NCBI GenBank assembly: GCA_038323025.1
Contig: JBBQGL010000037.1
Coordinates: 1 to 28,891, forward strand
DNA: 28,891 bases
Direction: 5' to 3'
Origin: JAFKKF01 sp038323025
GTDB lineage: Bacteria; Pseudomonadota; Alphaproteobacteria; Rhizobiales; Kaistiaceae
A program made the position numbers and the translations under genes. The notes below the pieces were generated by a model. That model did not search any database, was not told the DNA's origin, and worked only from the letters and a program-made list of their open reading frames with translations. This document shows, one piece after another, positions 14,904 through 23,096 of the stretch (positions within the stretch are counted from its first letter, which is position 1; the number at the start of each line of letters is the position of its first letter).

Positions 14904-15662
14904 CTACCCCTTCTTGCCGCCCGCCGGTGCGCCGCCCTTGGCGGGAGCGGCGCCTTCGGCCGGGGCCTTGGCATCGGCCGCGGGAGCGGCGCCTTCCGCC
15001 GGCGTGGCACCCTCGCCACCGGCTTCCGCGATCGCGGCAGCAGCGGCCTTGGCGGCAGCGGCGGCATCGGCAGCGGCGCGCATCTCTTCCTTGACGCCGG
15101 CCGGCGCGGCAATCGTGGCGATCGTGAAGTCGCGGCCGGTGATCGTCGGACGGACGCCCTCGGGGAGGGCGATGGCGGAGATGTGCAGCGAGTCGTTCAT
15201 GTCGAGGCCGGTGAGGTCGGCGACGATCTTTTCGGGGATCGACTCGGCTGGGCAGATCACCTCGACGCGATGGCGCACGATGTTGAGCACGCCGCCGCGG
15301 CGGATGCCGGGCGCGGCGCTTTCGTTGATGAACTGGACGGGGACTTCCACCGTGATGCGCGAACCGGCGATGACGCGCAGGAAGTCGACATGCAGCGGAC
15401 GGTCGCTGACCGGGTCCATCTGGTAGTCGCGCGGAATCACGCGGATCTTCTTGCCGGCGACGTCGATGGTCGCGAGGGTGGTGAAGAACCCGCCGCCGTG
15501 GATCTTGAAATAGACCTCACGGTCGGAAAGGTTGATGGTGATCGGCGGCTCCTTGCCACCATAGATCACGGCAGGGATCAGCCCTTGACGACGGACGGAG
15601 CGGGCGGCCCCCTTGCCCACCTTCTCCCGGACCGTCGCCGCGAGCTCGTAATTCTGGCCCAT
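14904..15662 (-). CDS. rplY: 50S ribosomal protein bL25 (Ctc form)
   Basis: A 252-residue bL25 of the long Ctc/TL5 type, which binds 5S rRNA. The N-terminal 5S-binding domain has ELAATVREKVGKGAARSVRR and GLIPAVIYGG, then KIRVIPRDYQMDPVSDRPLHVDF. The C-terminal domain includes VEVPVQFINESAAPG and ends around TITGRDFTIATI. A tail of about 60 residues follows, made mostly of Ala, Gly, Pro and Lys with repeats of the type PAEGAAPA. The start ATG at 15662 is fixed by an AAGGAG site seven bases before it, although the frame is open upstream. pth follows directly. Confidence 0.96.
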   Translation of the reverse strand: MGQNYELAATVREKVGKGAARSVRRQGLIPAVIYGGKEPPITINLSDREVYFKIHGGGFFTTLATIDVAGKKIRVIPRDYQMDPVSDRPLHVDFLRVIAGSRITVEVPVQFINESAAPGIRRGGVLNIVRHRVEVICPAESIPEKIVADLTGLDMNDSLHISAIALPEGVRPTITGRDFTIATIAAPAGVKEEMRAAADAAAAAKAAAAAIAEAGGEGATPAEGAAPAADAKAPAEGAAPAKGGAPAGGKKG

Positions 15663-15832
15663 CGGACAACTCCTTTTCATGGATGAACGCCGCGTGCCTC
15701 CAGGGGTGTCGGCGCGGCGCGTGGGGTATAGGGGAGAGCAGGGGAAAAGGCAAACAATTGCCAGAATGCCGGTTCTGGCCTTAGCCTTTCCCGAGGCCGA
15801 CGCGGCCGGTCGGCCATCCGGGGGGATCGACC

Positions 15833-16171
15833 ATGAAAATCCGCAGGATCGCACTGCTTCTCGGCGCGCTCGGGGTCGCCTGGGCAGGCACTGCCGCCAG
15901 GGCGGACGAGAACATCAGCATCCACGGCGAATACCTGACCGACGCCGACGGTTACGACTATGGCGTCAACTGGTACGTCTCCAGCACGGTCAACGCGCAG
16001 ACCTGCGTCTATCCGAAAGTGACGGAGCAGACCAACGTCAACGGCAGCGTGACCCCGGGTCCGGTAATCCTGCAGCCCAACGAGACCGACTTCTCCATCG
16101 GCCAGTTCATCGCCGCCGACCAGAGCCAGCCGTGGGCCTCGAACGTCTCGGCCCAGTGGCAGAAGTGCTGA
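15833..16171 (+). CDS. Small secreted protein of unknown function
   Basis: A 112-residue protein with a Sec signal peptide (MKIRRIALLLGALGVAW, cleaved near ARA/DE). The mature part, about 87 residues, is rich in Asn, Thr, Tyr and Asp, and has two cysteines (QTCVYP and the last residue), perhaps one disulfide. I do not recognise a domain. It is transcribed away from rplY and precedes the acyltransferase gene by 58 bases. The alternating polar pattern suggests a beta-rich fold. Confidence 0.7.
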   Translation: MKIRRIALLLGALGVAWAGTAARADENISIHGEYLTDADGYDYGVNWYVSSTVNAQTCVYPKVTEQTNVNGSVTPGPVILQPNETDFSIGQFIAADQSQPWASNVSAQWQKC

Positions 16172-16229
16172 CACGGGGTCGGGGGATGGGAGGGGGTTAC
16201 CTCGTCCGCGCGGATGCTATACCGGCACC

Positions 16230-17057
16230 GTGACCGAACCGCCGCGCAACCCGCAGGTCTTCAGCCTGAAGCTCAGGATCCGCCAGTTGCCGCGGCCGCT
16301 GGTCGAGGCGCTGGCGCGCTTCCTCGACCGGGTGCTCGGCTTCCGCCGCTTCAACGCGATCTACGCGCGCCTGCCGCCCTGCGACACCGACGATTTCGCG
16401 CGCACGCTGCTTGCGGCGATGGATGTGCGCGTCGAGCTTTCCGGAGCGCCGCGGGAGACCATCCCGCTCACCGGCCCGCTGATGGTCATCGCCAATCATC
16501 CGTTTGGGATGATCGAGGGCATGGCGCTCGGAGCACTCCTCTCGTCGCTCCGGCGTGACGTCACGGTGATGGTGCTGCACCTCCTCGCGGCAATCCCGGA
16601 GTATCGCGATCGCCTCATCTTCGTCGATCCGCGCCTCAGCCGTAAGAAGCGCCTGCAGGGCGCGCGCGGCTGGCTGCAGTCGCGCCAGTGGCTCGCCGAC
16701 GGCGGCGCGCTTGCGGTCTTTCCGGCGGGCCGCGTCGCGCGCTTCGACTGGCGGCGGCTCGCGGTGGTCGACCGGCCGTGGAGCCCGCACGTGGCGGCAC
16801 TGGCGCGGCGGAGCCGCGTCCCTGTGCTGCCGGTCTATTTCCGCGGACACAATGGCTGGCTCTTCCAGTTTGCCGGCATGATGTCGCCGTTGCTGCAGGA
16901 GGCCTTTCTCATGCGGCAGCTCACCAACAAGCGCGGCACGACGCTGAGGGCAGTGATCGGCCGCCTGATCCCGCCCGAGGAACTCGCGGCCTTCTCCGGC
17001 GATGCCGAAGCGATCGCGTTCCTGCGGCGGGAGACGGAGAATCTGGCGCGGCAATAG
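16230..17057 (+). CDS. PlsC-like lysophospholipid acyltransferase
   Basis: A 275-residue protein of the lysophospholipid acyltransferase (PlsC/AGPAT) superfamily, which moves an acyl chain from acyl-ACP or acyl-CoA to a lysolipid at the inner membrane. The catalytic-type block is VIANHPFGMIEG, a NHx4-5 acidic motif with the last acidic residue as Glu. The later substrate-binding strand is ALAVFPAGRVAR, and the third block is VPVLPVYFRGHNGW. The overall shape resembles the hemolysin-annotated/OlsA-like branch rather than housekeeping PlsC. It starts at GTG 16230. It converges on the P450 gene, with eight bases between stops. Confidence 0.82.
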   Translation: MTEPPRNPQVFSLKLRIRQLPRPLVEALARFLDRVLGFRRFNAIYARLPPCDTDDFARTLLAAMDVRVELSGAPRETIPLTGPLMVIANHPFGMIEGMALGALLSSLRRDVTVMVLHLLAAIPEYRDRLIFVDPRLSRKKRLQGARGWLQSRQWLADGGALAVFPAGRVARFDWRRLAVVDRPWSPHVAALARRSRVPVLPVYFRGHNGWLFQFAGMMSPLLQEAFLMRQLTNKRGTTLRAVIGRLIPPEELAAFSGDAEAIAFLRRETENLARQ

Positions 17058-17065
17058 CCCGGCGA

Positions 17066-18487
17066 TCAGCGCGCCAGATCGTCGACCATGCGATGGATGT
17101 TGCCTGCGACCGGCGCGGCCGCGAAGGCCCGGTCCTGCGGGTGCACGATCATCGGGATGCCGAGGCGCGGCCGCAGCGTCAGCTGGATGACGCCGTCGAT
17201 CTGCGAGCCGGGCACGACGCCGAGCCGGAAGCGCTGCATGATGCGCGCGACCGTCAGCTTCAGTTCAAGGAGGGCAAAGCTGTAGCCGAGGCAGAGCCGC
17301 GGCCCGGCGCTGAACGGAATGTATTGGTATGGGTCCGGCCGGGCGGTGAACCAGCGCGACGGCTCGAACCGGTTGGGGTTCGGGAAGACCGCCGGATCGC
17401 GGTGGGTGATGTAGTGGCTGAGCAAAACGCTGTCGCCGACGTGCAGCGCCAGCGGACCGAGGCCGACGTCCTGCAAGGGCGAGCGAAAGGTGTAGGCGAC
17501 CGGCGGCATCAGGCGCATCGATTCATGCACGACGCCGTCGAGGAGGGGCAGGGCGTCCAGCTCCGCCCCGTCCGGCGGCCACGCGCCCGAGCCGCCGAAA
17601 CCGGCCATGATCTCGTCGTGCACGTCGGCGGCGACCTGCGGATGCTCCGCGATCAGGAACAGGGTCCAGGCGAGCACGTTGGCGGTAGTCTCGAAGCTCG
17701 CCGCGTAGAGGATGACGCCGTGGGCGATGAGGTCGGCCTCGGTCATCCGCGTCTCGCCCGAATCGAAGACGCGAATGAGGTTGGAGAGCACGTCGCTCCC
17801 CGGCGTCTTGGTGCGGCGGTTGCGTTCGATCGCCTCCTTCATCGCCTGTTCGAGCGCTGCCGCCTGCCGGAGCAGGCGGTGATAGGCGGTGCCCGGAGCG
17901 TTTACCCAGAAATAGGTGCTGCGCGCCCGCGCATCGAGGATCAGCCACTCCTCGATCATCTCGCCGAGACGGAGCGAGGCGGCAAAGTCCTCGTTGCCGA
18001 AAAGGATGTGGGCCGCCACCCAGTTGGAGAGCTTGCGCATCTCGCGGTACATGTCGACCGCCTCGCCGGGCTGCCAGCGATCGATCACCTCGTCGATCAG
18101 CCTCGCCATGGTGCCGGCGTAGCCGGCTACGGCGGGCTTCAGGAACGGCGGCTGCATCAGGCGCCGTTGCCGGCGATGCTGGCCGCTGTGCATGGCGAAG
18201 ATGCCGAGCCGGATGCGCCGATGCGCCGAGCCCTTCGGTCCACGCATCACCTGTCCTCCGGGACGGAACAGGTCGGGCTGCCCGAGCACCTCGCGATTAT
18301 AGTCGCCGCCGAAGGCGAGGATCGTGCGCCGGCGGCCGCGCCAGCCAGGGACGGGGTTGCCGAACACGACGAGCGATCCGAAGCGGCGCTGGATCTCCTC
18401 GAACGAGGCGAGCGGGTCGCGGAGGTACCGCCAGTACCACTGCCACGACGGGGCGCCCTGGATAGTGGGTGGCGGCGGGATCGGCAT
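17066..18487 (-). CDS. Cytochrome P450
   Basis: A 473-residue soluble P450 mono-oxygenase. The heme loop is FSAGPRLCLGYSF with C399 as the axial thiolate. The I-helix oxygen-activation motif is YAASFETTANVLAW and the K-helix ExxR is ESMRLMPPV. The N-terminus (MPIPPPPTIQG) is a Pro-rich start without a membrane anchor, as in bacterial class I enzymes. The start at 18487 has GGAGGAG directly upstream; the frame is open beyond but reads as non-protein. No ferredoxin or reductase gene is next to it, so electron partners must be elsewhere. The substrate is unknown; fatty acids or terpenoids are typical for this general layout. Confidence 0.93.
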   Translation of the reverse strand: MPIPPPPTIQGAPSWQWYWRYLRDPLASFEEIQRRFGSLVVFGNPVPGWRGRRRTILAFGGDYNREVLGQPDLFRPGGQVMRGPKGSAHRRIRLGIFAMHSGQHRRQRRLMQPPFLKPAVAGYAGTMARLIDEVIDRWQPGEAVDMYREMRKLSNWVAAHILFGNEDFAASLRLGEMIEEWLILDARARSTYFWVNAPGTAYHRLLRQAAALEQAMKEAIERNRRTKTPGSDVLSNLIRVFDSGETRMTEADLIAHGVILYAASFETTANVLAWTLFLIAEHPQVAADVHDEIMAGFGGSGAWPPDGAELDALPLLDGVVHESMRLMPPVAYTFRSPLQDVGLGPLALHVGDSVLLSHYITHRDPAVFPNPNRFEPSRWFTARPDPYQYIPFSAGPRLCLGYSFALLELKLTVARIMQRFRLGVVPGSQIDGVIQLTLRPRLGIPMIVHPQDRAFAAAPVAGNIHRMVDDLAR

Positions 18488-18582
18488 GGCTCCTCCGGAC
18501 GAACCGGCGGCTGGCCGTCCGGCAGGACGAAGGAAGCTATCACTGTGCCGGCATCCAAAGAAACCGGGCGCCGCCGCTTCTC

Positions 18583-19182
18583 CTATCCGACAGGCGTGTC
18601 GGGCCCCGACACCGGACCCATGGGCTCGCCGTCCACCACCAGCCAGGCGTCGGCGATGGGAGTCGGAGTGCCAACCTTGTCGTGCGCAAACGGAGCCGGG
18701 TCGTGAGCCTTCAGGCTGTCGAGGAGGGCAATGACGCGGTCGCGGGATTCGGCAAAGTCGATCAAGGCGTTGTCGGTCAGGGGTTTGGTGGGGTTGAGAC
18801 ACCCGATGCTGGAAACATAGAGATGCGGCGGATGCCCGGGATGCAGCAGAATGAAGGTTCGCGCGCCTGTATCCAGCACGCCGATCCCGGGCCTCGGCGG
18901 ATCAGAGGTCATTCCAAATCCGACCGAACGGTAGTCGGTGCCGAAGTGGGTGCGCAGGCGATAGCGGCCTTCGTGAATGCGCAGGTGCTTGTGAACCCCG
19001 TTCTTGGTGTTGTCGCCGGGGCCCGTCCGCTCGCAAATGTATCCGGCAAGCGGCGCCTTCTCGCCGTCGATGAAAAGCTGATAGGCGCTGTAGGTGCGCA
19101 CCGGCGGAACCTGATCCGCCCGGTGCTGCAGCCCGAGGCGGGTCACCTTCAGCTCCCAACCATGCCCCTCGATGTCCGGCAT
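18583..19182 (-). CDS. DUF5675-like protein (cysteine LDT-like fold)
   Basis: A 199-residue protein without a signal peptide. The middle resembles DUF5675 by eye: a strand giving the title compound region (SAYQLFIDGEKAPLAGYICERTG), the HEGRYRLRTHFG segment matching the family's P.GRY pattern, and the end ILLHPGHPPHLYVSSIGCLNP, which matches the IHAGN...GC pattern. H and C in that end are in places like the active-site residues of L,D-transpeptidase-like folds, but I cannot show activity. The C-terminal 60 residues are less conserved. It follows the M15-like gene by ten bases, in the same direction, so the two are probably one operon. The exact family needs a profile search. Confidence 0.6.
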   Translation of the reverse strand: MPDIEGHGWELKVTRLGLQHRADQVPPVRTYSAYQLFIDGEKAPLAGYICERTGPGDNTKNGVHKHLRIHEGRYRLRTHFGTDYRSVGFGMTSDPPRPGIGVLDTGARTFILLHPGHPPHLYVSSIGCLNPTKPLTDNALIDFAESRDRVIALLDSLKAHDPAPFAHDKVGTPTPIADAWLVVDGEPMGPVSGPDTPVG

Positions 19183-19192
19183 TGCACCCTCC

Positions 19193-19756
19193 CTAGTGGC
19201 CGTTGATGGACCAGTGCGGCTTGTCGCTCGCCAGCTTGATCACTCCGTAGGTCGCGCCTACCGCCCAGAGCTGCGGGTTGAGGCCGCTGCGCGGCAGTGT
19301 GTCGATCTGCTTCGCTTTTCCGTTCTTCTGATCGATCGTGAGGGTGCCCTTCCAGGCGATCGACATGTCGATCGCCTTGCCTACGGTGTGCAGGCTGCTG
19401 AGCGACGGCTTGAACGCGATGTCGTAGCCGTCAACCATCGCCGAAGCGGCGGCCCGGGATGCCACCGCGTCCGGCGCGCCGTTCGGGCGGCGATGAACCC
19501 ATTCAATGGCGACGCCGGTCATCGGCGGTACGTCGGCGGGGTCGACTTCCCCAGTGTGAATGAGGAACGACCAATGCATGAGATAGGCCCGTTCGGGCGG
19601 CCGGAACGTGGCGGCGATGTCGACGCTCGCACCCGCCGCGGCGAGCGCCGCCAGAAATGCCTCACATCGCGGCGGGAAATCGTCGGACAATGTATCGGTC
19701 GTCTTGCTCGTCGGAAAACGCGCCACCCATTGCACGCCGCTGAGCTCATTTGGCAT
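19193..19756 (-). CDS. M15-like zinc peptidase, signal-less
   Basis: A 187-residue protein with the M15 zinc-site geometry: FRPPERAYLMHWS, then SLHTVGKAIDMSI giving H123 and D130 spaced as in HxxxxxxD, and DKPHWS near the end giving H181. The N-terminus (LSGVQWVARFPTSKTTDTL) and the segment LWAVGATYGVIKL are shared, from memory, by a family of uncharacterised peptidoglycan-directed proteins. There is no signal peptide or membrane helix. It is first in the pair with the DUF5675-like gene. Together they look like a peptidoglycan-modifying module in cargo or lysis style rather than normal wall maintenance. Confidence 0.68.
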   Translation of the reverse strand: MPNELSGVQWVARFPTSKTTDTLSDDFPPRCEAFLAALAAAGASVDIAATFRPPERAYLMHWSFLIHTGEVDPADVPPMTGVAIEWVHRRPNGAPDAVASRAAASAMVDGYDIAFKPSLSSLHTVGKAIDMSIAWKGTLTIDQKNGKAKQIDTLPRSGLNPQLWAVGATYGVIKLASDKPHWSINGH

Positions 19757-19862
19757 CGCGCTGGCCCCCCGTTTTGCCTCAGCACGGCGAAACGCTGCCG
19801 CGCTTGTCTCGCGTCAGGATTGTATCAGCCGCAACCGGAAATGGAAGCCGCAGCCCTTGGGC

Positions 19863-20795
19863 TTAGTCGAAGAGGCTCGAGACCGAGTGCTCGTGGGCGA
19901 TGCGCGAAATCGCCTCGCCGATCAGCGAAGCGATCGGGGTGACGCGGATGTTCGGGGCCGCGATCACCGCTTCGGTCGGCTGGATCGAGTCGGTGATCAC
20001 CAGTTCCTTCAGCCGCGAGCCGGTGACCCTTGCGACGGCGCCGCCGGAAAGCACGCCGTGGGTGATGTAGGCCATGACCGATGCGGCGCCCTTCTCGACC
20101 AGGGCCTCGGCGGCGTTGCACAGCGTTCCGCCCGAATCGATGATGTCGTCGAAGAGGATGCAGTCCTTGCCCGCGACGTCGCCGATCACGTTCATCACCT
20201 CGGATTCGCCCGGGCGCTCGCGGCGCTTGTCGACGATGGCGAGCGGCGCGTCGATGCGCTTGGCGAGCGCGCGAGCGCGCACGACGCCGCCGACGTCGGG
20301 CGAGACGACCATGGCGTTGGTCAGGTCGTGGTGCTCCTTGAGATCGCGGGTCATCACCGGCACCGAGTAGAGGTTGTCGGTCGGGATATCGAAGAAGCCC
20401 TGGATCTGGCCGGCATGGAGGTCGAGGGTGAGCACGCGGTCGGCGCCGGCGCGGGTGATGATGTTGGCGACGAGCTTGGCCGAGATCGGCGTGCGCGGCC
20501 CCGGCTTCCGGTCCTGGCGGGCGTAGCCGAAATAGGGGATCACCGCGGTGATGCGGCGGGCCGAGGCGCGGCGCAGCGCATCGGTGATGATGAGCAGTTC
20601 CATCAGGTGGTCGTTGGTCGGCGCGCTGGTCGACTGGACGATGAATACGTCCTCGCCGCGCACGTTCTCCATCACCTCGACGAAGATCTCCTGGTCGGCG
20701 AAGCGCCGCACCAGACATCTGGCCATGGGGATTTCGAGGTAAGCCGCGATGGATTCGGCGAGGGCGCGATTGGAATTGCCGGCGACCAGTTTCAT
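19863..20795 (-). CDS. prs: Ribose-phosphate pyrophosphokinase (PRPP synthase)
   Basis: Makes PRPP from ribose-5-phosphate and ATP, the precursor for purines, pyrimidines, His and Trp, and the co-substrate of apt. The 310-residue length is standard. Motifs are RFADQEIFVEVMENVRG, VIPYFGYARQDRK with ATP-site residues, LDLHAGQIQGFFDIPTDN, and the PRPP loop DDIIDSGGTLCNAAEAL. The start ATG at 20795 opens MKLVAGNSN; the longer frame upstream is not protein-like. In many relatives prs is followed closely by rplY; here 4.2 kb of other genes lies between them. Confidence 0.97.
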   Translation of the reverse strand: MKLVAGNSNRALAESIAAYLEIPMARCLVRRFADQEIFVEVMENVRGEDVFIVQSTSAPTNDHLMELLIITDALRRASARRITAVIPYFGYARQDRKPGPRTPISAKLVANIITRAGADRVLTLDLHAGQIQGFFDIPTDNLYSVPVMTRDLKEHHDLTNAMVVSPDVGGVVRARALAKRIDAPLAIVDKRRERPGESEVMNVIGDVAGKDCILFDDIIDSGGTLCNAAEALVEKGAASVMAYITHGVLSGGAVARVTGSRLKELVITDSIQPTEAVIAAPNIRVTPIASLIGEAISRIAHEHSVSSLFD

Positions 20796-21032
20796 GGGGC
20801 TCGTTTTTGACCGTCCGCCACCCGTGCGGATGGCGCTGCGCTCGTGCGCGGGCGTTGTAGCAACGCCGCCGCTGCGATGCAAACGGCAGGGAGTCGCCGC
20901 TTAACCCTGCTTCAGGATGGCGGCTCCCACTGTCCGCAAAAGCACGGTGTCGCCTCAATTGAAGGCGTACATGTCTCTGTTCGAGTGTCACGACGCGCTC
21001 GCAGTTGGCTTTCCGTCGCAGGACAAGCCGCG

Positions 21033-21344
21033 ATGATGAAGCACTTGCAGGAAATCGAGGACGCCTCCGCCCGCGCCGGCGTCAACACGTTCCAGACCCA
21101 GATGGAGGTCTTCGTCCTCAGTCTGCTGGATGAAGACCGTGAGATTGCCCTCGGGCAGGTCGAGGAAGCGCGCGTGATCTCCCTCGACCATGCGAAGGCC
21201 TTTGGCCGCGATCTGGCCGCCGTCCTTCACAATCCGAAGCCGACCCGGGTGGCTACGGCCATACTGGAGCGCACGTTCGAGCGGCTCCGCCTCGTGCTGG
21301 AGGCGCCGGACGACGACGATCCCTCCGCCCCTATGGCGCACTGA
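21033..21344 (+). CDS. Small hypothetical protein
   Basis: A 103-residue, mostly helical, acidic soluble protein (MKHLQEIEDASARAG, then VFVLSLLDEDREIALGQVEEA). I recognise no family. The start is one of two adjacent ATGs (21033 or 21036) after a weak AGGAC site. The preceding gap from prs (20796-21032, 237 bases) is divergent and should hold promoters for both genes, but none could be picked out. It converges on the DUF1989 gene. Codon usage is like the neighbours, which supports a real gene. Confidence 0.55.
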   Translation: MMKHLQEIEDASARAGVNTFQTQMEVFVLSLLDEDREIALGQVEEARVISLDHAKAFGRDLAAVLHNPKPTRVATAILERTFERLRLVLEAPDDDDPSAPMAH

Positions 21345-21380
21345 TCGGGCCGTCTTTCACTGCGCCCCGCGCCTCGGGGT

Positions 21381-22238
21381 CTATTCCCCAGGAGGCGAAT
21401 AGGGGACCGGCTGGAACGGGTGCCAGCCGTCGAGCGCGCCCGGGCGCGGGCGGTAAACCTCGACCTTGAGGGGAAAGCAGGCCGCCGTTTCGCTCGAGTG
21501 CTCGGCGCCGCAGTCGCCGCCCGGACACGCCGAGAGCGCCCCGAGCAGATCGATTTCAGCGAAGAACTCGAGGAAGTCGCTGGGCCGGACGGGGCTCGCC
21601 TTCATGAAATACTGGTGCGTGTCCCGGGTGAAGCCGGTGCACATGAACACGTTCAGCACATCGTGCACGTGTGGCTCGGCCTCCGACAATGTCATGCCGC
21701 GCGCCCCGGCCAGTGCCCGGGCGAGGTTGGAATGGCAGCAATGATGGTAGTCGACGCCCTTGAGGAGGCGGTTCGTGTACGGGTCGCAGCGGGTCCCGAT
21801 GACATCGTGCACACCGGCGCCATCCTCGTCCCAGCCGTACCAGCCAAGCGTGTCCCGGGTGATCGTCGCCATCGGGCGCAAATACGGCAGCGTCGACCAC
21901 AGGCGATCCCCCACGGTCAGGTGCGTGGCATGGAGCGCCCTGGTCTTGCCGCTGAAAAAGCGCTCCGAAAGATTGTTGGCGTTCCAGAGATTGAGGTCGC
22001 CGACCTGCGGCCCATCGACGCTGACGATGCGGAAGGAGTGTCCTTGCGGGACGCTGAAGCTGCGCCCCTCCCTCGGCGGCACGATCAGGTCATCGATCTT
22101 CTCAGAGCCGGCGCGGGCACCTTCGTAGAACCCGGCGTCGAAACGCGGGAGATGTTCGACGGAATAGGCAACCACCGGCCGGCGCGCCCGGCGCGCAGCG
22201 GCATCGGCTGGAGCGTTCGAAGGGGCGCGGGCGTTCAT
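21381..22238 (-). CDS. DUF1989 (urea-carboxylase-associated) family protein
   Basis: A 285-residue protein of the DUF1989 family. Hallmarks are GQVGDLN-type VDGPQVGDLNLWNANNL, LWSTLPYLRPMATITRDTLG, the Cys/His cluster HHCCHSNLARAL, VLNVFMCTGFT, and PVRPSDFLEFFAEIDLL. Some family members form the two subunits of carboxyguanidine deiminase, working beside guanidine carboxylase. Neither a carboxylase nor the second DUF1989 subunit is visible here, so this single-gene form may do something else. The start ATG at 22238 lies 17 bases after the pgeF stop in the same direction. Confidence 0.85.
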   Translation of the reverse strand: MNARAPSNAPADAAARRARRPVVAYSVEHLPRFDAGFYEGARAGSEKIDDLIVPPREGRSFSVPQGHSFRIVSVDGPQVGDLNLWNANNLSERFFSGKTRALHATHLTVGDRLWSTLPYLRPMATITRDTLGWYGWDEDGAGVHDVIGTRCDPYTNRLLKGVDYHHCCHSNLARALAGARGMTLSEAEPHVHDVLNVFMCTGFTRDTHQYFMKASPVRPSDFLEFFAEIDLLGALSACPGGDCGAEHSSETAACFPLKVEVYRPRPGALDGWHPFQPVPYSPPGE

Positions 22239-22255
22239 TACTGCCGGCCGGTCGC

Positions 22256-23074
22256 TTACTCGACCAGCGTGATGGCCGAGAGCATGCGCCCGTAGTCGCT
22301 CTCGCCGCGATGGGTGGCGCGGCGATAGGAGAAGAAGCGCGTGTCGTCGGCGTAGGTGCAGAGCCCGAGGTCGGCGACCGCGACGCCCGCCCGCGAGAGC
22401 CGCTCGACGATGTAGCCCGGCAGGTCGAAGTTGGCGTGGCCCGGTCGCGGCGAGGGCCGGAAGAAGCGGTTGTTCGCCGGGTTCTCGGCGGTGAAGCGCT
22501 CGATGACCTCCGGCCCGATCTCGTAGTTCGGGCCGGAGATCGTCGGTCCGAGCACCGCGACGATATTGTGGCGGCGCGCGCCGAGCGTCTCCATGGCGGC
22601 GATCGCCGACTCGATGATGCCGGCGAGCGCGCCCTTCCAGCCGGCATGGGCCGCGCCGACGACATGGGCGATGCCGTCGGCGAGCAGCACCGGCCCGCAA
22701 TCGGCGGTGCCGACGCCGACCGCGATGCCGCGGCGATTGGTCACCACCGCATCTGCCTGCGGTCCTTCGCCCGGCCGCCACGGCTCCTCGACGACCACGG
22801 TAGTGGCACCGTGAACCTGATAGGGCGTCGCCAGGCGGGTTGCCCCGACGCCGAGGGCCGTTGCTGCGCGGGCGCGATTCTTGAACACCAGGCCGCGGTC
22901 GTCGCGCGACCCGACGCCCGTATTGAGACTGGCGTAAACGCCGGTCGATACGCCGCCCTCGCGCGTGAAAAAGGCGTGGCGGACGCTCTCGTTGGCCTCG
23001 ATCAGCCCGTGGGTCAGCATCAGCGGGCGCACGAACTCGGCGCTGGTCACTACGCTCGCCTGGCGGAAAATCAT
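22256..23074 (-). CDS. pgeF: Peptidoglycan editing factor PgeF / laccase-domain protein (YfiH)
   Basis: A 272-residue YfiH-type protein, described both as a purine nucleoside-active enzyme and as a peptidoglycan editing factor. The copper/zinc-site motifs are present: a His in TPYQVHGATT, the Cys in GTADCGPVLL and the His in GAAHAGWKGAL. FFTREGGVSTGVYASLN is the conserved N-terminal motif. It is third in lgt-midA-pgeF, the usual order in alphaproteobacteria, and begins 22 bases after midA. The ATG at 23074 was chosen; a methionine about 17 residues on is an alternative start. Confidence 0.93.
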   Translation of the reverse strand: MIFRQASVVTSAEFVRPLMLTHGLIEANESVRHAFFTREGGVSTGVYASLNTGVGSRDDRGLVFKNRARAATALGVGATRLATPYQVHGATTVVVEEPWRPGEGPQADAVVTNRRGIAVGVGTADCGPVLLADGIAHVVGAAHAGWKGALAGIIESAIAAMETLGARRHNIVAVLGPTISGPNYEIGPEVIERFTAENPANNRFFRPSPRPGHANFDLPGYIVERLSRAGVAVADLGLCTYADDTRFFSYRRATHRGESDYGRMLSAITLVE

Positions 23075-23096
23075 CCGAGTCGCTCGCCGTTGCCCC

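Noticed and set aside
16688..18706. Very long open frame on the plus strand across the P450 gene
   Set aside because: It is a high-GC shadow of the minus-strand P450, with no recognisable domain.
21380..21405. Imperfect hairpin over the stop of the DUF1989 gene as a terminator
   Set aside because: One mismatch and no T-run; too weak to call.
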